Positions 36,935 through 48,525 of a DNA stretch of 64,000 bases are shown here, piece by piece (position 1 is the first letter of the stretch; the number at the start of each line of letters is the position of its first letter). The position numbers and the translations under genes were made by a program. Origin of the DNA: Cruorifilaria tuberocauda (Eukaryota; Nematoda; Chromadorea; Rhabditida; Onchocercidae); the NCBI GenBank assembly GCA_013365365.1, contig JABVXU010000246.1, forward strand, positions 1-64,000. The letters run 5' to 3'. The notes under the pieces were generated by a model. The model searched no databases, was not told the DNA's origin, and saw only the letters and a list, made by a program, of their open reading frames with translations.

Positions 36935-39900
36935 TTAATTTTGTTCCATTTGTGATGGTGGTGGTAGCGGTTGTGAGGGTAATGGTGGTGGTGGTAATGG
37001 TCGAGTGGTGTAGATAATTTGACCAGATGATGCTTGATTTGTTGGTACTGCAACACCACTATTACCACCACCGCCAGTGCTAGTACCACCACCGCCAGTG
37101 CTAGTACCACCACCAGTAAGAGCAGCATCTGTATGCATAGCAGCTAATTCTGGTACAAAATTTTGCAACGGTGTAGCTGATGTTACCATTGCACCAATCA
37201 TATTCGGATCAGTTGTTGCCTATAAATAAATAAGATCTTTCTTTGTTTGTTTCTTTCCAATAAACCTTCGAAAATTTTTAATACCTAACGTTTCACAAAA
37301 TATATGTTAGTAATTCATGGTATGGAGAGAAAAAAAAAAAGTTCTGCAGCTATCGTTTTGCTTACCAACTAAAGTTCCTGATGTGTGACATCGAAGTAAC
37401 AGGTGACGTTTAAATTTCGAAACAAAACTTCTTTGGATGATAATTAAGCGATCGTGCACACTGCAGTATTAAACGAAATGTTATCTTATCAATCATTCAT
37501 GAATTTAAATGCGAAACTGCTGGGAGATTTATATTTCTGCACATTTTCTCTTTTTTTTCCTTTTTTTTTGTTGCGATAATGTGTTAATCCGTATCCATTT
37601 TAATCGTTATGTTGTAGGAGCGGTTTATAAAATGATGAGATTAGAGTAAAATCAGAAGATCCAGTTTATTCGATCACTACGTTATCTTCCATTTCTAAAT
37701 AATAATATTAATATTAGGCAAAACGAAGAAAAACAATGGGACGCATAAACAAACTAATTAACTAACCTGAACACCATATGGCCACGGATAGAGTGGAACT
37801 GTATAAGCTTGCATAGCAACCTGAGGAATTGCTGTACCAGCTGCTGCTTGATTAGCTGTCATACTTGTACCCGGTCCAATATTTGTTAATTCAGCTGATG
37901 GATGTAGCATTGCATTAGCACCTTGAAGTGATAAATTTTGCATTTGAGCAGCGAGGTTCCCAATTGGAGCATCTCCATAACCTGTAATTTCAAACGAAAA
38001 AAAAATCAAAATACTTAGATACATTATAAATTTTGAGGCAATACTGTGAAGAAATTTTAGCATTGAATTTACCTGAGAAAACATGATATTGTGGATGTGG
38101 ACTGTAAACATAAGGCGATGGTGGTGTTAAAAGGTACTGATAGTTTGGATTGGTGCGAATATACTGCCCGCTTTGGTCATATGGTGGCGTAGCAAAACAT
38201 GGTTGCTAAAAAGATAGAAAATTGATTCTCTGTAATAAAATTCATAACATATTAATATATTTAAATACATTCATGTTATAATTGTAATATTGCTGAAAGG
38301 ACAAAAAAACTTACACTAATCTCAAGATGTGTAAGGCTACTATACAATCCTGGAACACTTTGTAACGGTCGACTTTTTGTTTTCTTATTACTGTCAGCAT
38401 ATTTTACCATTAATGGCATATTGCAACCCGGAATTATTTTTTTTCCATTCATTTCCTGTAAAAAATATTAAATAAGAAATTATTTGAAAAAAAATTTAAT
38501 AGGAACTGAATCAATTTCAATCACTTTGAGATAAATCTACTTTGATAATTTTTGCGCACAATTCTTCATTATCCATTCGAGCGAATCCAACACATCTACT
38601 CGTACCATCACCATTCTTCAACACCCTTGTACTGATCGTTGAACCGTAACTTTCCAATAGCTTTTGCAGATCTCTTTCCGTATAATTCGGTGGCAAATTT
38701 GCTAAGTACAAATTTGTTGGATCTTGTTCCTGTTGCTGAAAGAGGCTATTTTGGTTGTTTGGACTCAGCGCCTGCAATGAAAATTCGCTTGTTAAATGTT
38801 TCTTATGGCAGCGTTAAAAAAATGTCATTCACTCGAAACAGCTGCTGTAAAGAGAACTTTTTAAAACAAAATAAATTACGGATAAAACAAAACATAACAA
38901 AACAAAAAAAAAAGGACGATCGAAATGTCACAGTTCTTTTCTTTCGCCCTTACATTCACTGCTTCATACAATTTCTTTTTTTGCCTACCTTTTCTCTGGA
39001 CAATAATCTATCACTCTTAATTTTTGACAAAAATAGTTGTACTTTTTTCCAAAAAGTTCAACTTGCATTCCTTTTCATAATCCATCTAAAAAAAAATTTT
39101 TCCTTTTTTCTTGCCCCCTATTCGAAGAATGAGAGAAATCCAGTGAGATGAAGTGAATTTTGTGTTACGACTTGTAAACTGTCCAACATTAACTTTTTAC
39201 ATGATAAACTTATCCATTTGAATTTTCCATTATGAATTTTCCAACAATAAGAACATATATATTAAAAATATATACTATATCTAAAATAGAATTCTGTTTT
39301 ATTTGAAAACTTTTTATTACTTCTTAAACTATCATTTCAAAAAAAAAAAATTGTTTGCAATCAATAATTACCTTAGCCATTTGCGCTCGTACCTTTCCTT
39401 CTTGATTCAAACCTTCAACAGCACGCAATGCATCAGCCGCTTCCTCGAAATCAACAAATCCATAACGTTTACACTGACCAGTTGTCTTATCCTTCAATAA
39501 AAACTCTCATAATTTTCTTTGAAATCCAAATCTATTGTTAGAAAAATTTTTAAACTTTGAAAAGAAAGAAGCTTCGAATAAAAAAGATAATTTTATTAAT
39601 AATTACTTAAATATACCAATTCTTCGTACAATTCTCAAACAGCCAATATTATGACACAAAAACATATCTACTTATGTTATGAACAAACACTGCGTATTTT
39701 GAAAACAATTGAAGAGTATACTGATAAAATTTTTACCATAATTGCTTTCGTTGATGCTATTCGACCAAATTTGGCGCACATATCTCTTAAATCTTCATCA
39801 GTTGTATTTTGATCAAGTCCACGAATGTAAACATTGGTCTAAATGGAAATAAACATATGAGAGCAAAAATGTAAAAATCTAATTTCTAAAACTATCCTTG

Positions 39901-41085
39901 TTTCATAACAAATTCATTGACTGACTAAGTAGACTTCACCTCTTATAATAATCACATTTTAAAATTTCTGCTAAATTATTTTACAACAAACATCCATCTC
40001 TGGAAATCTACGTCTCAAATATTTTTCTTAACTAACCAAACTTAATGATGGGGCCGGTGAACCGGTACTATTCCTACGAGTACTAATTCCCGAACTCCTC
40101 AGACCATTGCGCGATTGTGTCGCATCATTTGTGCTTCCATACCCATTGCATAAATTTTGTTGCTGCAAGAAAAAGAAAAAATTTTAAATAAATTTCTCAT
40201 TTTTCTAATAATTTTAAAAATATCATAATTTAAACATTTTTCTTTCCTGAATAAATTATTGGCATTTTCATATACTTTCCATTATACCATTTTCTTTTTT
40301 TTCTTCCCCTGAACTTAATTAATTCATACAATCATAATGGAACGATTTTTAATGTTTCATTTGAACTACAAAGTAGGTCTGAATTAAAGAAAATTAAGAT
40401 TATGCAAAAATGGTTGCCTTAATTGTGAATTTGAGTTTAGCATTAAAAAAGTGAAGTTCCAGGATAAAAAAAAACAATTTACAAAAGATCCATGAAACTG
40501 TTGAGGTCGAGTAAAATTTTGTCCCGTATATGCATTTATGTGAGCATTCGACCGATATGGGGAAGGCGTATGTCCAAGAACAGCTGATGATATCCCTGCT
40601 GACCTGAAACTTCCATCATGAGATTTTGGACAATTCACGAATCACTCAGTACAGTAAAAGCGATCATAATAATAATTGGGAGGATGAAGAAGCTGTTATT
40701 CAATTAATTCAGAAAAAGGAAATATTTCGTTTAATTCCGAAATCCATTAAAACACAGTTATATTTGTATAAAAGTTTGGATTTCTCTAAATTTATCTAAT
40801 CTTCCAAAAAAAAAGCTTTCGTTTTCTCCTATCTAAAAAATATATATACATATATCATGAATCTAAAACAGTAAAATTTCAGTCAAAATTATTCACTGAA
40901 ATTATTTTACAAGAAATTTAATATTTTATTAAACATAATTCATTTTGTTTCAAGAAAGTTAGAAAATATAGAAATAATTATATAACAAAACGAAATGTTA
41001 ACAATACTTACCCCATATATATGGAGTTATGAAGTTCAAGAAGCTGTTGATAGTTGTATTAATATTTTTACTATTGTTATTATTG
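36935..41085 (-). CDS. RBMS: RBMS / alan shepard-type RNA-binding protein, 5' end unresolved
   Basis: Single-stranded RNA-binding protein with two RRMs, a post-transcriptional regulator in animals. Supported exons 5' to 3': 41085-41012, 40598-40483, 40162-40037, 39838-39737, 39491-39372, 38771-38541, 38455-38315, 38205-38073, 37981-37767, 37219-36935 (stop TAA). RRM1 is split over two exons: RNP2 VYIRGL, RNP1 [11 protein letters not shown]2 follows the diagnostic [16 protein letters not shown], with RNP2 LYLANL and RNP1 CVGFARM; the linker AQMAK is the RBMS signature. The C-terminal half is Ala/Gln/Pro/Tyr-rich with [13 protein letters not shown], as in RBMS1. The last exon encodes a duplicated GGGTSTG unit and a Pro-rich end. 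The N-terminus is Asn/Ser-rich. No start codon is assigned; the upstream open frame at 41204-41395 is probably part of it. Confidence 0.92.
37067..37114. repeat. Coding tandem repeat in RBMS last exon
   Basis: Two copies of a 21-bp unit (GTACCACCACCGCCAGTGCTA on the plus strand, read as GGGTSTG on the minus strand), plus a partial third. Length polymorphism would be expected. Confidence 0.8.
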
Positions 41086-41203
41086 CTAGAAGAGAAGAAG
41101 TAATAGAGTAATATTTAAACAATTGTTATTGTATTTACACCAGTTAGCATCCGTACGACGATAACGCCTTTGGAGTCCAATTGCTCCAAAATGCTATCTA
41201 TTA

Positions 41204-41395
41204 TTGCTTATTGTTGTTACTGTCGTTGTTACTTCTTTTGTTGTTAATACTATGACTATTACTGCTGTTATTGCTGTTGTTCTTTTTGTTCCTATTATTA
41301 TTGTTGTTATCGCTACGGCTGTTATTGACTTGCCCAGGATGCTGCTGTACGCACAGACTGCAACAATTACTATTACGTTCATGTACACGTACACA
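41204..41395 (-). CDS. Asn/Ser-rich open frame, likely RBMS 5' exon
   Basis: On the minus strand, one of three open frames encodes CVQQHPGQVNNSRSDNNNNN followed by more Asn/Ser/Lys, ending at TAATAG. Its composition matches the N-terminal part of the RBMS exons at 41012-41085. Joining requires a donor with two leftover bases; no GT site provides it, only a GC (AA|GCAATA). So the link is unproven, and the triplet repeats also keep the other frames open. Confidence 0.35.
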
Positions 41396-44300
41396 TTAAT
41401 TACGCGTTTCCGTAATACAATAGCTTTCATTTTATCTCTTTTCACCAAAGATAAAACATCTAATTTATTTTACAATTAACCGAATTTACAAATTATTTAT
41501 TAAATGGTTCTTAAATAAAGCAAAAGAATATGTAAATCGAAGGCCAAAGAAATAAACAATAAGATGATATAATTATCATATCATCTTTTATCTTCTTTAA
41601 AAGATCATGTTTGATTATGCTGAGATTTCTCGAGATGAAGAATCTTTTACTAAAACCAAAAATTTATTTCTTGATTATATATGAGGATATATTTTTGAGC
41701 AAAATTTCTCTGATAAAGATTTTGATTATAAAACTAAAAGAAACAAATGTATTGTCATTTATAGGAAAATCTTCAACCTAACCTTTTCAACCACTCAAAA
41801 CGTTTATTTATCATTCCGACAATTTCCATCATTCTCCTATTAATTTAATTAACCTTCCTAAATTTTCTCATGACATCACAAACTTTATTTCCGCTTCTAT
41901 CCCTTTCTCTCCCTTAGCAACACACCTTTCTTCATATCGAACTTCAAATCTTTTTCCTCTCCCTTTTTTCCAAACTCGTTCTCTCCCCCTCTCTCTCTCA
42001 CTGAAAATAACACTTGCAACAGCTAAATAGAGAAGGAAAGGAAGAAAGGAAGAAAAAGAACTCTCCGCTTAAAGTGATATCAGTTATCAATCTATATTCT
42101 AAATTGCAGAAAATGACAAACATTTGTTGCTCTATGGAAATGAAATTTACATCTTACTGAAAAATTACACAATTTATTGGAGTGAAATTAAATTAGTGCT
42201 AATTAATAAAGTTAATTTACTCTCTCTAACCTAAGAGTTTAAAAGGAGTACAGTCGGTTTCATATCTGATGATAAAATGAGAAATGTTCAATGACAGAAT
42301 TCCATGCGAAAAGTGTAACAGTTTCACTCCTATCACAGCTTCTTTGACTATCATTTTCTTAGGAGATTTATATCATAAGTAGATTAGTGATAAAAATCTA
42401 ACACTAAGTATATAAGTGATAACAATTTGACCAAATGTTTGTCTTTTCAAGAAACAACCAAAACTGTTGTAATCTTTGCAAAAAATCTCACTTTTAACCT
42501 TCACTCTTAATATCAATTGTACCATATATAAAAATATCTGAATTGTCCACTAGCGATGAATAAATTTCAATAACAATAAATCACTGTCAATTACAGTAAA
42601 CAGCTAAATATTATCTATATTAAATTACATCTTAACTATATACATATGTTGGTAATATTGTAATTTCGCTATTCATTCGCTATTCATGAAAATTTTTTAT
42701 TCCTTTATTATCAATTACAATTAATTACGGATAATAGAAATTTCAACTGTATTAGCTAGAATAAAGATTTCACCAACCTGTGAAGAAAAAAAGCCGGAAT
42801 AACCTACTGAATTCATAAGACATTCCATTCTGTTTGTTTCTGATGAAATCGGTGGTGGCTGCGATCATGGGAAAGAGAATGCTTGTACGATATGTTATCA
42901 AACATACCAAATCAGATTCTGCGAATAACCTTTTCTTTGTTTGGCTCTTCTAGCAGAAAGGACAATAACGCCTTTTATTATATGAACAACGGAAGGATTT
43001 TCTCAATTTAAATGTAACTTTCTCATATAAAGAGATGATATTGCGGGAAAAGGAAAAGGTTTTAAAAGAAAGGTAGATTGAAGGAGGAGAAGTTAATATT
43101 AACTCCCGGATGGAACAAGAACATCTGGGTGATACAGTAGAGACCAAGAGCGCTTTTCTCCATGCCAAAAATGAAATATATTTTTCTCTTTCTCTCTTTT
43201 CAAGAAAGATATAGGAGAATGTAAGAAAAGGATCAACAAAACTAATGATAAAAAATTTAGAAAAAAATTAAACCGTGAAAAGTGGAGTGAAGAAAAGGAG
43301 GAGGAAAAGAGAGGGAATGGTGATGATGATAATGATAATGATAATGCGAAATGATAGACATGGCATCTCTACCACGTTCCCTTCCTCTTTTCAGCCATTC
43401 TGCTATGCTAATTCTGCAATCTCTGCAAATATCTATTCTTTTGCTTACAGAAACGATCTTCGATTAAAAAAAGCTATTACTAAAAGTGGAAGCAATCTTT
43501 GCTATTTGTAAATGTATGAATGAATGAAAATGATATTAGCAATAAGATGAATGATTCATGAAATTAGTAGTATCAGGTGGAAAGAACGGAATTCATTTTG
43601 TTGATGGTATCGATTGATTGGTAGTTGATGATTTCATCAATTTCTTTTATTTAAATATCTATAGATATATGGTAAAAATAATAATGATAATATAAAACTG
43701 AATTTGTTTCATATTCACTATCATTTTAAAACCAAAAAGCAATTTTGTGAAAATTGCAAATGAAAGTGTCAAGAATGATTTACATTATTTTATAAGTTTA
43801 CTTACCATTACTTGTTTATTCCTGAAAATGAGATGGGGAAGATAAACTGAGGTAATTTCATTGATAACGTACTAAACAAATGATAACCTGATAACGAATA
43901 TAAAGTAGAGAATAGAAAGGCAGGAAAAATGAAATTTCGATTAGAATTAAACAAAAAAGAATTTTTTGGACTGAAAGATAAATGTTGTTGCGCTTGCATG
44001 CATGCGTGCACCCGCACGACACGTAACCAAAATTCAATTAATTCGTCTTCCTTCTCATGCATGCATTACATGACTACAGTGATAACACAGAGATAACAAT
44101 GAAAATGAATCATAATCACACTGGTAATCATAATCCATTTTGGAATTAATGATGATAATTTTATTCGAAAGTCAAAAAGTAATTCTTTATAATTCTTAAT
44201 TATATCAGAAAAATTGCTGTTATGATTATTGCATGAAAAATGATTTTTAAATAAAAATTGATAAATGAGGAATCCATCGGCAGATCGGTCCCTTTCCTTG

Positions 44301-44583
44301 TGGGTTTAGATGAAATCTCACCGATTAAAATCAATCTACTTCATTCATTAATTCAATTACACTGATATCTAATTCACAGACACACATAAATTTTACACCG
44401 GAAGAATTAGGTATGAAATGATGATATTTCAGGAATGATACAATTCAAGATAATCAAAATTTTCCGCATTTAAAATACTTTTCTATCTTTGCGACATTTA
44501 TGTAAATAATTTGAAAAAAAAATACTTAAGGAAGGAAGAATGTTCGAAAAGAAAAAAGAAAAAAAAATTATAGCTATGCTGTT

Positions 44584-44649
44584 ATGTCATCATTCTTTTG
44601 CTACCTTTCAAAAGATACCTTCTGAAAGGTAGCAAAAGAATGACGACAT
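44584..44649. repeat. Near-perfect inverted repeat (hairpin)
   Basis: Arms 44591-44610 (CATTCTTTTGCTACCTTTCA) and 44623-44642 are perfect 20-bp reverse complements around a 12-nt loop. Pairing extends outward to 44584 and 44649 with one mismatch, giving a 27-bp stem. It could be a foldback element, a small-RNA precursor or an inverted duplication. Confidence 0.9.
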
Positions 44650-45763
44650 TTTTATCTTCCTACCTGCAAATAGAGAAGGTCAGGTGAGAGAAATGCAATT
44701 CAAAGTTAATTCAGCAACTCCATGCCAAAGCCTATCATCATTATTTTGCCTTTTCTTCTTCACATGATGATAACTCCTACAGACAGTGATAACAGGTACC
44801 CATTCGGTGATGACATGTCCTCCTGTCTACCTCCTCTCCTCTACCACTTCACCATTATGATTTTCCGCCACTCAACGATCTATGCAACGACATTTGCAAA
44901 AGGCGACGTCAAACAATTTCAAGAATGCGAACAAATTACGATGGCTTTGGAGTTGGAGTGTGAATCTGATCACATCAGAAGCCTACAATACATTATTGCT
45001 TTCTGTCTGTTATCATTCTATCAACTAATCCATTCATTTATACCTTTCACTGATAATCATTGATATCAACCGATCTATTCATTTCTTTGCCTCCTTCCCT
45101 TCGCTAATGACAAATGTTAAATGAAAGATTTCCTTTTTTTGTAAAAATATCATATCATTACATTGGGATATCTTAGCTTAGCAATTCATCGCACTGTGTT
45201 ATCTTTATCCATTTGATGTTAAAATACATTTATGTTAAAATCAATTGATATTAAACTATGTGATGTATTTACTAGTTGTAAGCAAATCTTCCCGCTCCTC
45301 CATATTTCCCGATATTCGTTTGATTGATTGATTGTATCAAAGAGTTCTACAAGATGTCTTAAGAGCAAACAGAACAGTTCATTGCATCAATCGTTAGAAA
45401 TGTTTTCATTTTAACTACGTCACACTCAAAAAACCTCAATAATAAATATCCAAGTTGAACTAATTGATAGGGAATGAGGGAATACGTCTTTTATGTATCT
45501 TAGTGCCTCAAATGTATTATCGTGAAATGATGGTACATCGAAAAGAACTAAAATGCAAAATATCTGCTGATAATTGATCAATATTATCAATAATTACTTT
45601 TAATTTTACTTCAGAAAAATAAATTCGAAAAATAAAAATAAAATCGCAGCAAACACGAAAAAAAACAAAAAGCAAAAAATAAATCACGAAATTCCGCTTC
45701 TCATACAAAATAGTCCACATTCTCTAGATTCCACCAAATATCCCTCTCATCATTCCTCCCTCC

Positions 45764-45795
45764 ATCTCTCTCTCTCTCTCTCTCCCTCTCTCTCC
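45764..45795. repeat. (CT)n microsatellite
   Basis: Long TC/CT dinucleotide tract with a few interruptions. Confidence 0.85.
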
Positions 45796-46606
45796 TTGTT
45801 CTCCTCAATCTGACCGATAAACAGTGTTAGGAAATCAACCCATTTTCTAAACTCTTTACTGCATCATACATTCCTTTAAGAATTATGTACATAAACAGAA
45901 GTAGTCGAATTGTTCGATCTTTTTTCATTTCTGATAAGTTGATTTCCTCTCGTAGGAACTAAGAGATTTATCAATCTATCAAGTGATAAGCAGGGCAGCT
46001 GTATTCTAAATATTGATAAGTAGAAAATAGAGTTAGAGAGAAGATAGCGGTAATAATACAATTAAAAAGAGGCAAAATGAACTTTTATCAAAATGAGAGA
46101 AAATGAAAGAGAGAAAGAGAGAAAAAGTAAAATAGTTTGTATGAGATAAAAATAACAGTCTATACTGATGACATCTCATAATGCTATTATGAGAAATACC
46201 AGGGGTCAGCTTGAGTGACCCTTCTATACACTACTCTTCACTTACCTTCCCTCTAGTGATAAAGTGATAAGAGGTAAGTATATCAAAGGACGTACGGAAG
46301 CAAGCAGTAAAATTGTTTAAAAAAAGAAAGAGAGAAGAGAGGAAAAGTGAAAGAGAGAGTGAAGGGTTGAGGTGGAAGAGTGTGTGTGGTGTGCGGTGCA
46401 CATCTTGTCTGTCATCGAAACTAATAGCTTTTTCCATCTCACCCGAAATTCCCACCTCTCCTAACTGCACTGTTCATTTCTTTTATTCATTCTCCCCGCT
46501 TCTCTCTTCTTTCCGCGATCACTACTAGGAGATCTAGGAAAATCTCTCGCACCCTACTCATTTTACTCACTCTTCACAATCTTCGATTTTCAATCCTTAC
46601 TTCACA

Positions 46607-46624
46607 ACTCTCTCTCTCTCTCTC
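46607..46624. repeat. (CT)n microsatellite
   Basis: About nine CT dinucleotides in a pyrimidine-rich segment. Confidence 0.85.
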
Positions 46625-47286
46625 ACTTCTCTCACTCTCTTTCCTCTCTTCATTTCAATACAAATTTTCTTCCACTTCCTTCAAGCGGCAATACGACAAA
46701 CATTTATTAAGAGTGCAATGGTTTTGGTTTGAAAGAAATGAAATTATATTTCATCCGTCTGTCTCTCTCTGTCTCTCCTCCACTTCCCCTCTCTTTTGTT
46801 GGTCTCAATTTCTTGTTCATTCGAGAAATACTGGAGAGAAGCATCTCTCAAATTTATCATCAAAAAAAAGCTTATTTAATGAACAATTGTCTTTCTTCTT
46901 TCCCGCAGATTTATACGATTCATTGGGTAATTAAGCGATTGAAATGGATGAATGTTCCGAGATATCTCGAGAATAACATCCGAGCATTCAGTCTCAGGAA
47001 TATTGATGTTAAAATATATCAATTATCGATTAATTTTTTAAAATGCTCTTTTTGTTAATATCAAATTCGCAATATCTCTCTCTCTTCTTCTGTACCTTTC
47101 CTCCTTTCCTCCTCTCTTATTTATCTCTTCCTCTCTCCACAAATCACAATGATATCTTACCATTCGTTTGTTTGTCTATAGTCCAATCAATAAATTATTA
47201 TAACTGTCTCAAATTTCCGCCTTTTTATTTTGAGTTCGTCGAGCAGAAAATGATAAATTGCGCTGTTTGAACGGAAATCGGAGAAG

Positions 47287-47439
47287 ATGAAAAAAGTGGA
47301 AAAAAGGAACGGAGAATCACTGGTTGATATCGACGGAGAAACGTTCAAGTTAGCACGGATATCGGAAGGAGCGGGACAGCGACACACGCGCAGGACACGG
47401 ACATTCCCGTTTACGAACATTCTGAGAAGTGATGATTAA
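47287..47439 (+). CDS. Weak candidate: 50-aa ORF in a GC-richer patch
   Basis: ATG to TAA with a charged product (start MKKVEKRNGESLVDIDG, Arg-rich middle GQRHTRRTRTF). The patch 47250-47700 has more G, C and CpG than the surrounding sequence. The minus strand is also open (47187-47420 and 47350-47634), so the strand is not decided. Could be a first exon of RBMS on the minus strand, a small gene, or CpG-rich promoter DNA. Confidence 0.2.
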   Translation: MKKVEKRNGESLVDIDGETFKLARISEGAGQRHTRRTRTFPFTNILRSDD

Positions 47440-48479
47440 TGTGGTATGATATGTGATACATGTATATGTCGATCGTATGGGATGGGAGGATGAGTAGATC
47501 GATGGCACGAACCATATCTCATGATAATGTAGCTTGACATCACCCCAAGCTCCTCCGTCTTGACCTCTTGTGCTTCCGTCAGCAAGTGCGAGAACGAAAT
47601 TGCTTTTCACCCGTCCACTCCTTATCATCCTCACTTATTTACGTGTCCCACTGCCCTCTTTCCCCCTTTCCTCTCGTGGCGCTCCTGTCATCTCGCTATC
47701 ATGAATTCTCTGCGCTGTTGCTCTTGTTATCATTGTCGAGCACCGTTATTGCCATTACCGTCACTATCATCCACTTATCTTTATTATCAGTACAGTTATC
47801 GCCATAATCGTTATTATCAATGTCACCAAAAGTAGGACGTTGTTGTAATCATCATTATTCATCATTACTGACAGATAGGTAGCAAAGCAATAATGATACC
47901 ATTCTAACAAGAACTATTTCTGGCGTATCGAGGAAATGTTTTGAAGAGAAATATCTTTCGGATTTTTGCATATAAAATTAATCAGTTCTTATTGAAGGTA
48001 TGAAGGATAACTCTGAAATGAAATATAAATTCAATTTTTGTATGAATCTAAAGAAACATTTGTAAACTTTGTTGACAAAGATTTGAAAATTTTTCTGTCT
48101 AAAATTATATTTTATTTTTTAGATTCATTCTTTTATGATTTGCACACGTACAGGCATAAACACTCATGATGATCAACAGCAATTCATTATTTAATAAAAC
48201 TTCCAGCATCCACATCAGCGTACGACGCGTAAACACCTCCACAGGCACACGAATACGTTTTGACACGTGAAAACGTCTTCTCCGCATAATTATATGTGAT
48301 TATTGTGGAGAATGGCGAAAAGAAAAATGCCGTTAAAATATGTCACAACTTTCACTATCATTTAAACTATCAGCGAAATGTATCATTTGTCCCTGTGCCA
48401 CCTTCTGTCAAATCAATTTTATAATAGAGGTGAAGGAAAAAAGTCTACAAAGTTGCATAAGTCTCTAAAATTTCTTCCC

Positions 48480-48525
48480 GCTCTCTCTCTCTCTCTCTCT
48501 TTCTCCCTCTCTCTTCCTCTTCCCC
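48480..48525. repeat. (CT)n microsatellite
   Basis: Pyrimidine tract with a run of about ten CT units. Confidence 0.85.

Noticed and set aside
38639..39151. 170-aa plus-strand ORF
   Set aside because: Overlaps the antisense of RBMS exon 38541-38771 and continues into intron sequence; it is a shadow.
41204..41479. 91-aa plus-strand and 84-aa minus-strand hydrophobic ORFs
   Set aside because: Both are alternate-frame readings of the GTT/AAC-type triplets; the Asn/Ser-rich frame on the minus strand explains the region better.
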